Positions 16,570 to 25,251 of a DNA stretch of 64,000 bases are shown piece after piece. Made by a program: the position numbers and the translations under genes. The stretch is from Bordetella flabilis (GTDB taxonomy: Bacteria; Pseudomonadota; Gammaproteobacteria; Burkholderiales; Burkholderiaceae_B). The stretch lies in the NCBI RefSeq assembly GCF_001676725.1, contig NZ_CP016172.1, positions 4,464,001 through 4,528,000 on the forward strand. The letters run 5' to 3'. A model generated the notes under the pieces. The model did no database searches and had not been told where the DNA came from. It saw nothing but the letters and a program-made list of their open reading frames with translations. How positions within the stretch are numbered: the first letter of the stretch is position 1; each line of letters begins with the position of its first letter.

Positions 16570-17382
16570 ATGTCCTACATCGTCCCCTCGGAATTCGTCA
16601 CCAAGATGGTGGATGCCGGCGAATCCAAGCTGTATATGGCCACCCGCGATGCGCTGATCCGCAGCTACATGGCCGGCGCCATCCTGGCCATCGCGGCCGT
16701 CTTCGCCGTTACCGTGACCTCGCAGACCGGCTCCGCCATCCTGGGGGCCGCATTGTTCCCGGTGGGCTTCTGCATCCTTTACCTGATGGGCTTCGACCTG
16801 CTTACGGGCGTATTCGTGCTGACGCCGCTGGCGCTGTTCGAAAAGCGCCCTGGCGTCACGTTGAAGGGCATCCTCAAGCATTGGGGCATCGTGTTCGTCG
16901 GCAACTTCCTGGGTGCGCTGACCGTCGCGTTCCTGATGGCCATCGTATTCACCTACGGCTTTTCCACGCCGCCCAACAAGGTGGGCGAGATGATTTCCCA
17001 CATCGGTGAAAGCCGCACGCTCGGCTACAAGGAATACGGCGCGGCCGGCATGCTGACCATCTTCGTGCGCGGCATGCTGTGCAACTGGATGGTTTCCCTG
17101 GGCGTGGTTGGCGCCATGATCTCCACCAGTGTCAGCGGCAAGGTCATCGCCATGTGGATGCCGGTGATGCTGTTCTTCGCCATGGGCTTCGAGCACTCCG
17201 TGGTCAACATGTTCCTGTTCCCCTCCGCGCTGATCATGGGCGGCCAGTTTTCCGCCATGGACTACCTGATCTGGAACGAGATCCCCACCGTGCTGGGCAA
17301 CCTGATCGGCGGCATATCCCTCACCGGCCTGACGCTTTATACGACGCACATGAAGACCGCCCCCAAGCGCGGCTTCAACTAG
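16570..17382 (+). CDS. Formate/nitrite (FNT) channel, probably nitrite uptake
   Basis: 270 residues with about six membrane segments. FNT signatures are visible: MGFDLLTGVFVLTP near residue 76, GNFLGAL near 116, RGMLCNWMVSLGV near 170 and the conserved GFEHSVVNMFLFP near 207 that carries the central His. FNT proteins are pentameric channels for monovalent anions; the position directly behind nirBD points to nitrite (NirC role). Start ATG at 16570. 87 bases after nirD and 28 before the kinase/phosphatase gene. Confidence 0.9.
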   Translation: MSYIVPSEFVTKMVDAGESKLYMATRDALIRSYMAGAILAIAAVFAVTVTSQTGSAILGAALFPVGFCILYLMGFDLLTGVFVLTPLALFEKRPGVTLKGILKHWGIVFVGNFLGALTVAFLMAIVFTYGFSTPPNKVGEMISHIGESRTLGYKEYGAAGMLTIFVRGMLCNWMVSLGVVGAMISTSVSGKVIAMWMPVMLFFAMGFEHSVVNMFLFPSALIMGGQFSAMDYLIWNEIPTVLGNLIGGISLTGLTLYTTHMKTAPKRGFN

Positions 17383-17410
17383 CAAGCTGGCGCCCGCACA
17401 GGAAACGCGC

Positions 17411-19156
17411 ATGGACATGCCGCAGCGGGACACCGCAGCCGCCCTGCGGGTGGCCGTCGGCCAGCATTCGGATCGCGGACGCAAACCGGCGAACCAGGAC
17501 TTCCACGGGCTTTGCATCCCGCAGGAACCCCTGCTGGGGGCCAAGGGCATCGCCGTCGCGCTGGCCGACGGCATCAGCAGCAGCGAGGTCAGCCACATCG
17601 CCAGCGAGACCGCCGTGGCGAGCTTCCTGGAGGACTATTTCTGCACGCCGGAAACCTGGTCCGTGAAGAAGTCCGCCCAGCGCGTCCTGGTCGCCGCCAA
17701 TGCATGGCTGCACGCGCAAACCCGGCAAAGCAGGCATCGCCACGACAACGACCGCGGCTACGTTTGCACCATCAGCGTGATGGTGCTCAAGTCGGCCACG
17801 GCCCACATCCTGCATGTCGGCGACGCGCGCATCCACCGCCTGCGCGACGGCGCGGTGGAACAGCTTACCGACGACCATCGCGTGTGGGTGTCGCGCGACA
17901 AGAGCTACCTGGGACGCGCGCTCGGGCTGGCCCAGCATGTCGAGATCGACTACCACACCCAGCCGCTGGAGCTCGGCGATGTCTTCGTGCTGGCGACCGA
18001 CGGCGTGTATGAATACGTCGATTCGCAGGCCATGCTCGACGCCGTCGCCATGCACCGGAATGACCTGGACGAGGCCGCGCGCCGGCTGGTGGAGCTGGCG
18101 TGCGCGGGCGGCAGCACCGACAACCTGACGGTGCAGATCGTCCGTATCGAGGCGCTGCCCGGCCCGCGCGCCGACGAGATCGGCCGCCGTTCCAGCAGCC
18201 TGCCCTGCCCGCCGCTGCTCGAAGTGGGCCAGGTGTTCGAGGGCTACCGCATCCTGCAGGCGCTGCACGCCAGCAGCCGCAGCCATGTATACCGGGCCGA
18301 GGATGCCGAGACCGGCGCGGCGGTGGTCATCAAGATACCGTCGCTGGACATGCGCCACGACCCCGCCTACCTGGAACGGCTGCTGCTGGAGGAATGGACG
18401 GCTCGCCGCATCGACAGCCGCCACGTGGCCAAGGCGGCGCCTGCTACGCGCCGGCGCAACTACCTGTACACGGTTGGCGAATACGTCGAAGGCCGCACCC
18501 TGACGCAATGGATGTCCGCGAACCCAGCGCCCGCCACGGATGCCGTGCGCGCCATCGTGGGCCAGATCGCCAAAGGGCTGCAGGCCTTCCACCGCATGGA
18601 GATCCTGCACCAGGACCTGCGGCCGGACAACATCATGATCGATGGCGCCGGGACGGTGAAGATCATCGACCTGGGTTCGGCCAGGGTGGCCGGCGTGCTG
18701 GAATTCGCGGCGCGGGAAGATCAGCCGCCGATGCTGGGCACCGCGCAATACGCGGCGCCAGAGTATTTCCTGGGCGAGACAGGTTCATTCGCCTCGGATA
18801 TCTACTCGCTGGCGGCGATTACCTATCAAATGCTGACGGGTCGGCTGCCCTACGGAACTGAGGCCGCCAAGGCTCGCACGCTTGCCGCGCAGCGCAAGCT
18901 GGCCTATGTATCCGTAATGGACAAGGACCGCGACATACCCGCATGGATGGATACGGTGCTCGGCAAGGCCCTGCATCCCGATCCGCGAGCGCGTTACCAG
19001 GAATTATCGGAGTTCACCTATGCGCTGGACCATCCGGAGCAAAGCGTCGCGGACCGCAGAGCCACACCCCTCATCGAGCGCAACCCGCTGCTGTTCTGGA
19101 AAAGCCTATGCCTGGTCCTGGCCATCGCCGTGCTGATCCTGGCCGCCTACCGTTGA
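17411..19156 (+). CDS. PP2C phosphatase - Ser/Thr protein kinase fusion with C-terminal membrane anchor
   Basis: 581 residues. Residues 1-240 form a PP2C domain with NQDFHG, LADGISSSE, HVGDARIH, LATDGVYEYV and GSTDNLTV, so the metal-binding aspartates are present. Residues 270-540 are a Hanks-type kinase: the ATP lysine in VVIKIPS, HQDLRPDN as the catalytic loop (usual HRDLKPxN), IIDLG in place of DFG, and an APEYFLG segment. The glycine-rich loop is degenerate (HASSRSH). One hydrophobic segment near 558-580 would anchor it in the inner membrane, domains inside. Known family members sit beside nitrate/nitrite assimilation genes; the targets are not known to me. It could set the activity of the NirB or channel proteins by reversible phosphorylation (inference). 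Confidence 0.92.
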   Translation: MDMPQRDTAAALRVAVGQHSDRGRKPANQDFHGLCIPQEPLLGAKGIAVALADGISSSEVSHIASETAVASFLEDYFCTPETWSVKKSAQRVLVAANAWLHAQTRQSRHRHDNDRGYVCTISVMVLKSATAHILHVGDARIHRLRDGAVEQLTDDHRVWVSRDKSYLGRALGLAQHVEIDYHTQPLELGDVFVLATDGVYEYVDSQAMLDAVAMHRNDLDEAARRLVELACAGGSTDNLTVQIVRIEALPGPRADEIGRRSSSLPCPPLLEVGQVFEGYRILQALHASSRSHVYRAEDAETGAAVVIKIPSLDMRHDPAYLERLLLEEWTARRIDSRHVAKAAPATRRRNYLYTVGEYVEGRTLTQWMSANPAPATDAVRAIVGQIAKGLQAFHRMEILHQDLRPDNIMIDGAGTVKIIDLGSARVAGVLEFAAREDQPPMLGTAQYAAPEYFLGETGSFASDIYSLAAITYQMLTGRLPYGTEAAKARTLAAQRKLAYVSVMDKDRDIPAWMDTVLGKALHPDPRARYQELSEFTYALDHPEQSVADRRATPLIERNPLLFWKSLCLVLAIAVLILAAYR

Positions 19157-19257
19157 GCGCGGCGATGCCGGGGCCCCTTCTTGCCACCATGCATTGATGT
19201 CTTGTCGTCTGTCCTGCGATACTGCCCACCACGGCACATAGCCTGCTACCCGCCATC

Positions 19258-20526
19258 ATGTCCAACGACCCCACCCCGCCACCCCTGCGCCTGCTGATCG
19301 CGGCGCGCCGCTGCGAATTGCGCGGCCTCGAAGTGCTGGCCGGCACCTGCGAACTGGTCGCGCAGGTCAGCGAACTGGTGCATGCGCTGCAGAAGGAGCG
19401 AGGCTACTCCAACCTGTATCTGTGCAGCGGCGATGCCGCGCTCCTGCCGACGCTGGCGACGCTGAGGACCGAGGCCCAGCACATCGAAGAGAAGGTGCGC
19501 GCCTTCCTGGCCGGCCTGGAATCGGACGCCGACACCACCCCAGACAAGGCCCGGCTATTCAATGGCATCGCCTATGCGCTGTACCGGCTGGACGCGCTTC
19601 CCGGCTTGCGCGCCCGCATCGGCGAGCGCCATGTTCCGGCGGAGGAAGCCGGCGAAATCTTTACCGTCCTGATCGCCAGCCTGCTGGCCGTCGTCTTCGA
19701 AGCGGCCGATTCGGCGCTGGACGCGGCCGTCACCCGCACGCTGGTCGCGCTGCTCAACTTCATGCAGGGCAAGGAGCTCAGCGGGCAGGAGCGGGCGTAC
19801 GGCGTGATGGGCTATATGGATGGCTATTTCACCGAGAACCGCAAGGCACGCATGCGGCAATTCGTTGACGCCCAGGCGCGCTGTTTCGGGACATTCGAGC
19901 AGTACGGCCCCGAAGAAGCGCTGGCCTGCTGGCAAGAAATGCGTGGCAAGGACGACCGCATCGTCCGCATGCGGCAGATGGTCCAGCAGACATCGGACAG
20001 CGCACGCGTGGACGCGCGCCTGGCGCAGTTGTGGTTCGACATCTGCACGGAACGGATCGACGCCATGCGCACCGTCGAAAGCGGGCTCGCCGACGCGTTG
20101 TCCCGGCAATGCCGGGCCCGCATCGCGGCGATGCGCAAGGAATTGCACAACCACCGTTCGCTGCTGGACCGCTTCACCGACCATGCCGGCGGCACGATGC
20201 CGCCCATGCTGTTCAACGTGCAGGGCCGTATCCTGGACACGCCACCGGCCGACGGGGTCGGTACCGACATGGCGCGTTCCCTGCTGGACATGATGCGCGA
20301 ACAGACCCTGCGCATGCAGCAGGCCAACGATGCCCTTGTCCAGGCGCGGGGCGTGCTCGACGAGCGCCGGCGCATCGAGCAAGCCAAGTGGCTGCTGGCC
20401 AGCCATTACCGGCTGAGCGAGCAAGCCGCGCACGACAAACTGCAGCGCGCCGCCATGGACAGCGGCCTGCCCCTGGCGGATGTCGCCGCCCAGGTGCTGG
20501 ACGAACTCGGTACGCGCGCGGGGTAG
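19258..20526 (+). CDS. NIT-domain ANTAR antiterminator, NasR-like nitrate/nitrite-responsive regulator
   Basis: 422 residues. Residues about 30-290 resemble the NIT (nitrate/nitrite sensing) domain, starting with VSELVHALQKERGYSNLYLC, which matches the QxERG motif of that domain. The C-terminus (about 350-420) is an ANTAR RNA-binding domain: LDERRRIEQAKWLLASHYRLSEQAAHDKL and a final VAAQVL. NasR of Klebsiella, with the same layout, binds the nasF leader RNA and prevents termination when nitrate or nitrite is present. Here the likely target is the leader hairpin plus terminator at 13442-13525 of its own operon. Start ATG at 19258 has no clear ribosome site; a 101-base gap follows the kinase gene. 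Confidence 0.88.
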   Translation: MSNDPTPPPLRLLIAARRCELRGLEVLAGTCELVAQVSELVHALQKERGYSNLYLCSGDAALLPTLATLRTEAQHIEEKVRAFLAGLESDADTTPDKARLFNGIAYALYRLDALPGLRARIGERHVPAEEAGEIFTVLIASLLAVVFEAADSALDAAVTRTLVALLNFMQGKELSGQERAYGVMGYMDGYFTENRKARMRQFVDAQARCFGTFEQYGPEEALACWQEMRGKDDRIVRMRQMVQQTSDSARVDARLAQLWFDICTERIDAMRTVESGLADALSRQCRARIAAMRKELHNHRSLLDRFTDHAGGTMPPMLFNVQGRILDTPPADGVGTDMARSLLDMMREQTLRMQQANDALVQARGVLDERRRIEQAKWLLASHYRLSEQAAHDKLQRAAMDSGLPLADVAAQVLDELGTRAG

Positions 20527-20666
20527 CGATGCGCGGGGGCGCCGGCCACGCGCATCGCCGCGCGCCGCGACTGGGGCATGTCCGGCAGCACCAGCGGTGC
20601 CGCCGCGGCCAGGCCAGGCGCGAGAGCGACGGCGACGCGCGCAGCGATCCGCCTGTCCGGACGCCC

Positions 20667-21755
20667 TCAGGCGCCCAGGTAGTCGTCGTATCGCAGGCCG
20701 GCCTCCCCGGCGATGCGCCTGAGGTCGGCCAACGTCTCCGTTGCCAGCGTCAGGCCGCTCGCGCGGTTTTGCCGATCCGCCTGGGTTTCCATTTCCCCGG
20801 GGTAGTACACCTGCTTGTGGCCGGGCGCCACCGGCACATCCTTCAGCGACGCGATGTAAGCCTCCATGCGCGCATGGAACTCCGTCACCGGCATGAAGGC
20901 TGCGACATTCAGCGCCAGCAAGAAATGCCCCGCGCCGCTGCGGTTCACCGGGTCGTAGGGGCCATGGACACCGTCCAGAAACTCGCTGCCCGACAGCACG
21001 CCGGACAGCACATCCACCATGACGCCCATCACATAGCCTTTGTGTCCCGCCATGGGCAGGATGAAGCCTTCCAGCGCCGCGCGCGGATCGGTGGTGGGAT
21101 GGCCCTGCCTGTCGACGGCCCAATGCGCCGGAATCGACTCGTGGCGGTTATTGGCGAGGTAGATCTTGCCGCGCGCCACGCCGGAATTGGCCATGTCCAT
21201 GACCATGGGCGCATGGCGGCCCGCGGGCGCGGCGATCGACCATGGATTGGTGCCGATCTTCTTCTGCAGCCCGCCCCAGGGCGCCATATTCGGCCCGGCG
21301 TTGCTCATGAGCATCATGATGCAGTCCTGCGCGGCGCCGATGCGCGTGTAGTACATGCAGGTGCCGAAGTGGTTGGAATTGCGTACCGACACCATGCCGA
21401 CACCATGCTGGCGCGCACGCCGGACGGCCTCGTCCACCGCACGGCGGGCGATGACTTGCCCCACGCCGTCGTTGCCGTCCAGCACGGCCACGGCACCGGC
21501 GTCGACGGCGATGCGGCATTCCGTTCGCGCTTTCATCGCGCCGGATCGCAGGCGTGCGTAGTACCAGCCCAGGCGCAGCATGCCGTGGGACTGGTGGCCC
21601 CACAGATCCGCTTGCACCAGGGTATCCGCCGCCAGGGAGGCATCCTGCGCCGGCACCCCGGCGCTCTCGTAGACCGCCTGGGCGAACGCCTTCAAACGAT
21701 CCGGATCGATTGGGGCCTGCGTCGAGGCAGTCGTTGACGACGCTATATCGCTCAT
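20667..21755 (-). CDS. Ldh-family (malate/L-lactate type) dehydrogenase
   Basis: 362 residues, COG2055 type. Seen are DLWGHQSHGMLRLGWYYARL near residue 52, RNSNHFGTCMYYTRIGA near 125, and MAGHKGYVMGVMVDVLSG near 235, the same landmarks as in the protein at 2118-3170 but a clearly different sequence. It probably works on a 2-hydroxy or 2-keto acid with NAD(P). The ATG at 21755 follows AAGGAAACCG; the in-frame extension to 21824 is not used. It stands alone, convergent with the nitrite operon. Confidence 0.88.
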   Translation of the reverse strand: MSDIASSTTASTQAPIDPDRLKAFAQAVYESAGVPAQDASLAADTLVQADLWGHQSHGMLRLGWYYARLRSGAMKARTECRIAVDAGAVAVLDGNDGVGQVIARRAVDEAVRRARQHGVGMVSVRNSNHFGTCMYYTRIGAAQDCIMMLMSNAGPNMAPWGGLQKKIGTNPWSIAAPAGRHAPMVMDMANSGVARGKIYLANNRHESIPAHWAVDRQGHPTTDPRAALEGFILPMAGHKGYVMGVMVDVLSGVLSGSEFLDGVHGPYDPVNRSGAGHFLLALNVAAFMPVTEFHARMEAYIASLKDVPVAPGHKQVYYPGEMETQADRQNRASGLTLATETLADLRRIAGEAGLRYDDYLGA

Positions 21756-21939
21756 GTCGGTTTCCTTCGGGCCCTCATTGTGAGATGCGATCCAGCCCTC
21801 GGCCGGATAGTAGACCATCGGCACCGCTTCAGCGATGACGTGCGCGGTGCGCGATGGAACCGTTCTATGCGCCCGCTATCGCCCGGAATGGCAGCGATGC
21901 CACCCCGAACCCTCTGGCACATTTGGCTTGCTTGAATGC

Positions 21940-22152
21940 GTCGCCGCGCTGTTACCCGGTTTGTTTGCGACGTTGCTGCCCCACAAGATGTGGCCGTGGG
22001 TCCTGCAGCGGCACGGTGCGGGGAGGATCTCGCTCTTCACGCTGCCGCGGCCGATCAGCGGGCTGTGGGCCGCCGCCGCGGCCTTCGGCGAGCACCTTGC
22101 GCCGATGCAGTGGGTCGGCGTGGCGGCGAGGCGGATGGGACTGGGCATCCAT
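21940..22152 (+). pseudogene. Decayed C-terminal fragment of an EamA/DMT-family transporter
   Basis: In one plus frame, about 70 codons resemble the last membrane segments of EamA transporters: W-x-x-L-x-R-H followed by ISLFTLPRPISGLWAAAAAF, then GEHLAPMQWVGVAARRMGLG. In intact relatives this reads as arginine-x-x-P(F/L)-x-L-L-V-P, then ALLLGE-x-L and QWLGA. Upstream and downstream the frame loses any transporter likeness and there is no plausible start, so it looks like a remnant. It lies in a 540-base gap between the Ldh-type and DUF3597 genes; the rest of that gap holds nothing I can identify. Confidence 0.55.
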
Positions 22153-22269
22153 CAATCAGCTGGCGGCACGGCGCTAGCCGCCTTTACCGCCAGATGCCAC
22201 GGTGCCCGCCCACGCCGCCAGCCGGCATACCTCGCGGTCCATAGCTCCGGCCGGTACCGCGCGCTGGAA

Positions 22270-22292
22270 TTGCCCGGCGCCGGGCCGGGCAA
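22270..22292 (-). terminator. Strong GC hairpin after the DUF3597 gene
   Basis: TTGCCCGG (22270-22277) pairs perfectly with CCGGGCAA (22285-22292), a few bases beyond the stop at 22298 on the minus strand. There is no U-run after it, so it may be an incomplete or Rho-assisted terminator. Confidence 0.45.
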
Positions 22293-22297
22293 TCCCG

Positions 22298-22711
22298 TCA
22301 ATCCAACATATCGGCGGGCAGCTTGCCGCCGTTCTCGGCCAGCTTGCGCATGACCTGTTTGTGGAGCCAGATGTTCATGGCGGCGGAGTCGTCGGTGCTG
22401 CCGCTGTAGCCCAACTCCGCGGCAAGCTCCTTGCGCGATGCCAGGCTGCTGTCAAGCCCCAGTAGTTTGAGCAGGTCCACGATTGAAGTTTTCCAGTTCA
22501 GCTTTTCGGGATGCTGGGCCTGCATCGCGCTAAGCACGGCTTCGACATCGACCGGCGCAGCTCCGGAGGGAGCAGTTGCGGCGGGAGCGCCTGCCGCCGG
22601 CTGTGCCGCGGCAGGCGCTTGCGGGATCGCGGCCGACGGGTCTGCAGCGGTGGTTTCGGCCTTGTGGCGGGAGGGAAGAATCTTGCTCAGGATGGCACTG
22701 AAGATGCTCAT
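22298..22711 (-). CDS. DUF3597 domain protein
   Basis: 137 residues. The N-terminus MSIFSAILSKILP is followed by an alanine/proline-rich linker (about residues 20-52), then the conserved DUF3597 domain: LNWKTSIVDLLKLLGLDSS near 72, KELAAELGYSG near 95 and AAMNIWLHKQVMRKLAENGG near 112. Family function is not known; members are small soluble proteins found in many proteobacteria. The ATG at 22711 is chosen because it gives the conserved N-terminus; the longer frame to 23230 is a shadow. Confidence 0.88.
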   Translation of the reverse strand: MSIFSAILSKILPSRHKAETTAADPSAAIPQAPAAAQPAAGAPAATAPSGAAPVDVEAVLSAMQAQHPEKLNWKTSIVDLLKLLGLDSSLASRKELAAELGYSGSTDDSAAMNIWLHKQVMRKLAENGGKLPADMLD

Positions 22712-23132
22712 GGCTTGACTCCAAGAAGACGGCGCGAACGCCGTTTTGCGAGATGGCTCCCGGGGCGCGATGCCACCGGACGCAGGACGAGTTCCCAGCA
22801 TACCGCAGCCAAACGCGCTGCTACCGGCCATCAGCGGCGCAGGCATGCACATGGCGGGCGCTTCATCCTTCAAGTTGATGACCGCCACGTACCGCCATCC
22901 TTCAGGGCATCGCGCAGCCGAGACAGCAGGCGCCGCAGTTCCTGCGCGGGCATGAACAGCGGTGCTTCGGCCCGTGGTGCTCGCGGCGAAGCCCTGCCGC
23001 CACACCGGAGCACAGCACGATTCCGACGGCCGGATGACGCCAGGCAGGGTACTTGCGTCCCCGGTTGTTTTCGAGGTAGCCGAGCGCCCGGGATTCCGCC
23101 CATTCCATGCATCCCTTGATACGGAACCGACC
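22712..23132. other. Intergenic stretch, no supported gene
   Basis: About 420 bases between the DUF3597 and TspO genes, which are transcribed away from each other. Short minus-strand frames exist (for example 22902-23156) but lack recognisable motifs, have no ribosome site and end in different frames. It probably contains the divergent promoters, although no convincing -35/-10 pair stands out. Confidence 0.4.
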
Positions 23133-23630
23133 ATGACTTCCGACATGCCGCACCATCCCATCCTTGGCCTGATCGGCTGGCTTGTGGCGGGCTTCGCCGC
23201 GGCCGCGGCGGGCGCTATCGCGTCCGCCAACGCAGGGGACTTCTACGGCCAGCTTGTCAGACCCGCGTGGGCGCCATCCGCGGGCGTCTTTGGCCCGGTC
23301 TGGTCTACGTTGTATGCCGTGATGAGCGTGGCGGCGTGGCTGGTATGGCGTGAGGGCGGCTGGCGCAGGCGATTTGGCCTTCTGATCCTTTTCCTGGTGC
23401 AGCTGGCGGTCAATGCGCTATGGAGCTGGCTGTTCTTCGCCTGGCACCTTGGCGGCTGGGCTTTCGCCGAAGTGTGCGTATTGTGGGTGCTGATACTGGC
23501 CACGCTCGTTGCCTTCTGGCGCGTGCGGCCATTGGCAGGCGCGCTGCTCATTCCGTACCTGGCCTGGGTAAGCTTCGCGACGGTTCTGTGCTATCGGGTC
23601 TGGCAGGACAATCCGAACCTGCTCGGGTAA
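23133..23630 (+). CDS. TspO/MBR family membrane protein
   Basis: 165 residues with five predicted membrane helices, the TspO fold. Diagnostic pieces are the GDFYGQLVRPAWAPSAGVFGPVW loop between helices 1 and 2 (residues about 33-57, described here in two parts because of its length: YGQLVRPAWAPS and FGPVWSTLYAVM), LNALW-like NALWSWLFF near 100, and PYLAWVSFATVLCY near 143. TspO proteins bind porphyrins and other hydrophobic ligands and act in stress responses. ATG at 23133. Single gene. Confidence 0.9.
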   Translation: MTSDMPHHPILGLIGWLVAGFAAAAAGAIASANAGDFYGQLVRPAWAPSAGVFGPVWSTLYAVMSVAAWLVWREGGWRRRFGLLILFLVQLAVNALWSWLFFAWHLGGWAFAEVCVLWVLILATLVAFWRVRPLAGALLIPYLAWVSFATVLCYRVWQDNPNLLG

Positions 23631-23860
23631 CGGTTCACAGTGCGCCGCGCGCACTTCCGGGGTTGCGCGCGCGGGACATAAGCCGCCCCGCCAATGGCGG
23701 TCCCGGCGGCCCGCCTTCGCCCTCCCCTATACTTGGCGAATGAGGGGATGCAGGACACGCTTATGAACACGATGGACGATCGCGTACGCGCGCATCGGGT
23801 CAGCCGGCACAGCCGCGGCTGCACCGCTGCCTCGCCTGGCGCGCCGCAAGGGAGCACAAG

Positions 23861-25096
23861 GTGGACGGTGCCGTCGTCCGCGTAACGCTGTCCCTGATCG
23901 GCCCCGGCATACTCCTGATCTTCGGCATCGCCTTCGCGGCCACCTGGTTCATGGATCGCAAGCGGGGCTATCTGCTGGACCTCGCCGCCGGCTGCTGGCT
24001 CTTCACCTTCGGTGCGGCGTCCCAGATCCTGTACCTGCCACCCGGCGCCGGCGCGAACGCCGTGGTTTCCGGCACTCTCTACAGCGCGGCGGTGCTGCTC
24101 ACCGCGCAGGGCCTGCTGCGGCGGGCACAGCGGCCGGTTCCCGGCTGGGTGCTCGCTTCGCTGCTGGCGGTCTTCGTGATGCTTATCGCTTACTACTTCT
24201 ATGTGGACCGCAACGTACTGGCGCGCGTCTACATCCAGAACTTCGGCTATGGCCTGGTGTTGTTCGCCACGGCAGTGCGGGCGCGGCAATGGCGGCGCGG
24301 GCGGCTGGTCGATCGGGTCCTGTTCTGGATCCTTCTCGTATTCGCATTGCAGTTCTTCCCGCGCACGCTGCTGACCATCGGCTTTACCGCGCCGGCCACC
24401 GCCCGCGCATTCGCCGATTCGGTGTTCTGGCAAACCCTGCAGCTTTCACTGGCGGTGCTGGGCACGGGCCTGGCGCTGACCATGCTGGCGGCCTGTGTCG
24501 CGGACATCATCGAGGACCTGCGCCGGGAACGCGATGCCGACGGGCTGACCGAGTTGCTGAATCGTCGCGCCTTCCAGGAACGCGTCACGGCGCACTTGCG
24601 GACGATGGCAGCCGCGACGGGGCGGCGCGGCACCGCAGCCGGTGGCGCGCCGCAACGGTCGCCCGGGGCGTTGGTGCTGTGCGATGTGGATCACTTCAAG
24701 GCCATCAACGACCGCCATGGGCACGCCGCCGGCGACAAAGTGCTGCGAGGCATCGCCAACGTACTGCGCTGCACGACTCGCGCCAACGATATCGTCGGAC
24801 GCCTGGGAGGCGAGGAATTCGGCATCTTCCTGCCGGGGGCGGCAGTGCAGGAGGCATGCGCCTTCGCGGCGAGGCTGAAGGAAGAGATCGCCGGCTGCGA
24901 ATTCATGCTGGGCGGGGCAAGAGCGTTTGTCACCGCCAGCTTCGGCGTATCGGATACACAGGGCGCCGACAGCTGGGAGGCCCTCTACCGTCGCACGGAC
25001 GCCCTGCTCTACGACGCCAAGCGAAACGGCAGGAATCGCGTCGTGGCCCGGATTGACGGCGCCCGCGCACTCAGCAGTGTCGCGCCGTCGGGATGA
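23861..25096 (+). CDS. Membrane-anchored diguanylate cyclase (GGDEF)
   Basis: 411 residues. About seven hydrophobic segments occupy residues 1-215, followed by a GGDEF domain (about 225-395): DADGLTELLNRRAF, CDVDHFKAINDRHGHAAGD, the active-site GGEEF and a late RTDALLYDAKRNGRNR. GGEEF is a functional variant, so synthesis of cyclic di-GMP is likely. No inhibitory R-x-x-D site is seen five residues before GGEEF (the sequence is DIVGRLGGEEF). The membrane part probably senses a signal. Start GTG at 23861 with GGGAG 7 bases upstream. Confidence 0.9.
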   Translation: MDGAVVRVTLSLIGPGILLIFGIAFAATWFMDRKRGYLLDLAAGCWLFTFGAASQILYLPPGAGANAVVSGTLYSAAVLLTAQGLLRRAQRPVPGWVLASLLAVFVMLIAYYFYVDRNVLARVYIQNFGYGLVLFATAVRARQWRRGRLVDRVLFWILLVFALQFFPRTLLTIGFTAPATARAFADSVFWQTLQLSLAVLGTGLALTMLAACVADIIEDLRRERDADGLTELLNRRAFQERVTAHLRTMAAATGRRGTAAGGAPQRSPGALVLCDVDHFKAINDRHGHAAGDKVLRGIANVLRCTTRANDIVGRLGGEEFGIFLPGAAVQEACAFAARLKEEIAGCEFMLGGARAFVTASFGVSDTQGADSWEALYRRTDALLYDAKRNGRNRVVARIDGARALSSVAPSG

Positions 25097-25251
25097 ACGG
25101 TTCGGCACCCATCGGCGGACACCGCGAGCAAACAGTCAAGCCGTGACCTGGCCAGATGGAAGGCCAGGTCACGGCATCGATGGCTGCATGCGGCGTCATG
25201 GAAACCGGCGGCGCGGCAATGAGCATGCAACCATCACCGGGCGCTCGGGCG

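Noticed and set aside
22902..23156. 84-codon minus-strand frame upstream of tspO
   Set aside because: Some protein-like stretches but no ribosome site, no family likeness, and it overlaps the TspO start region.
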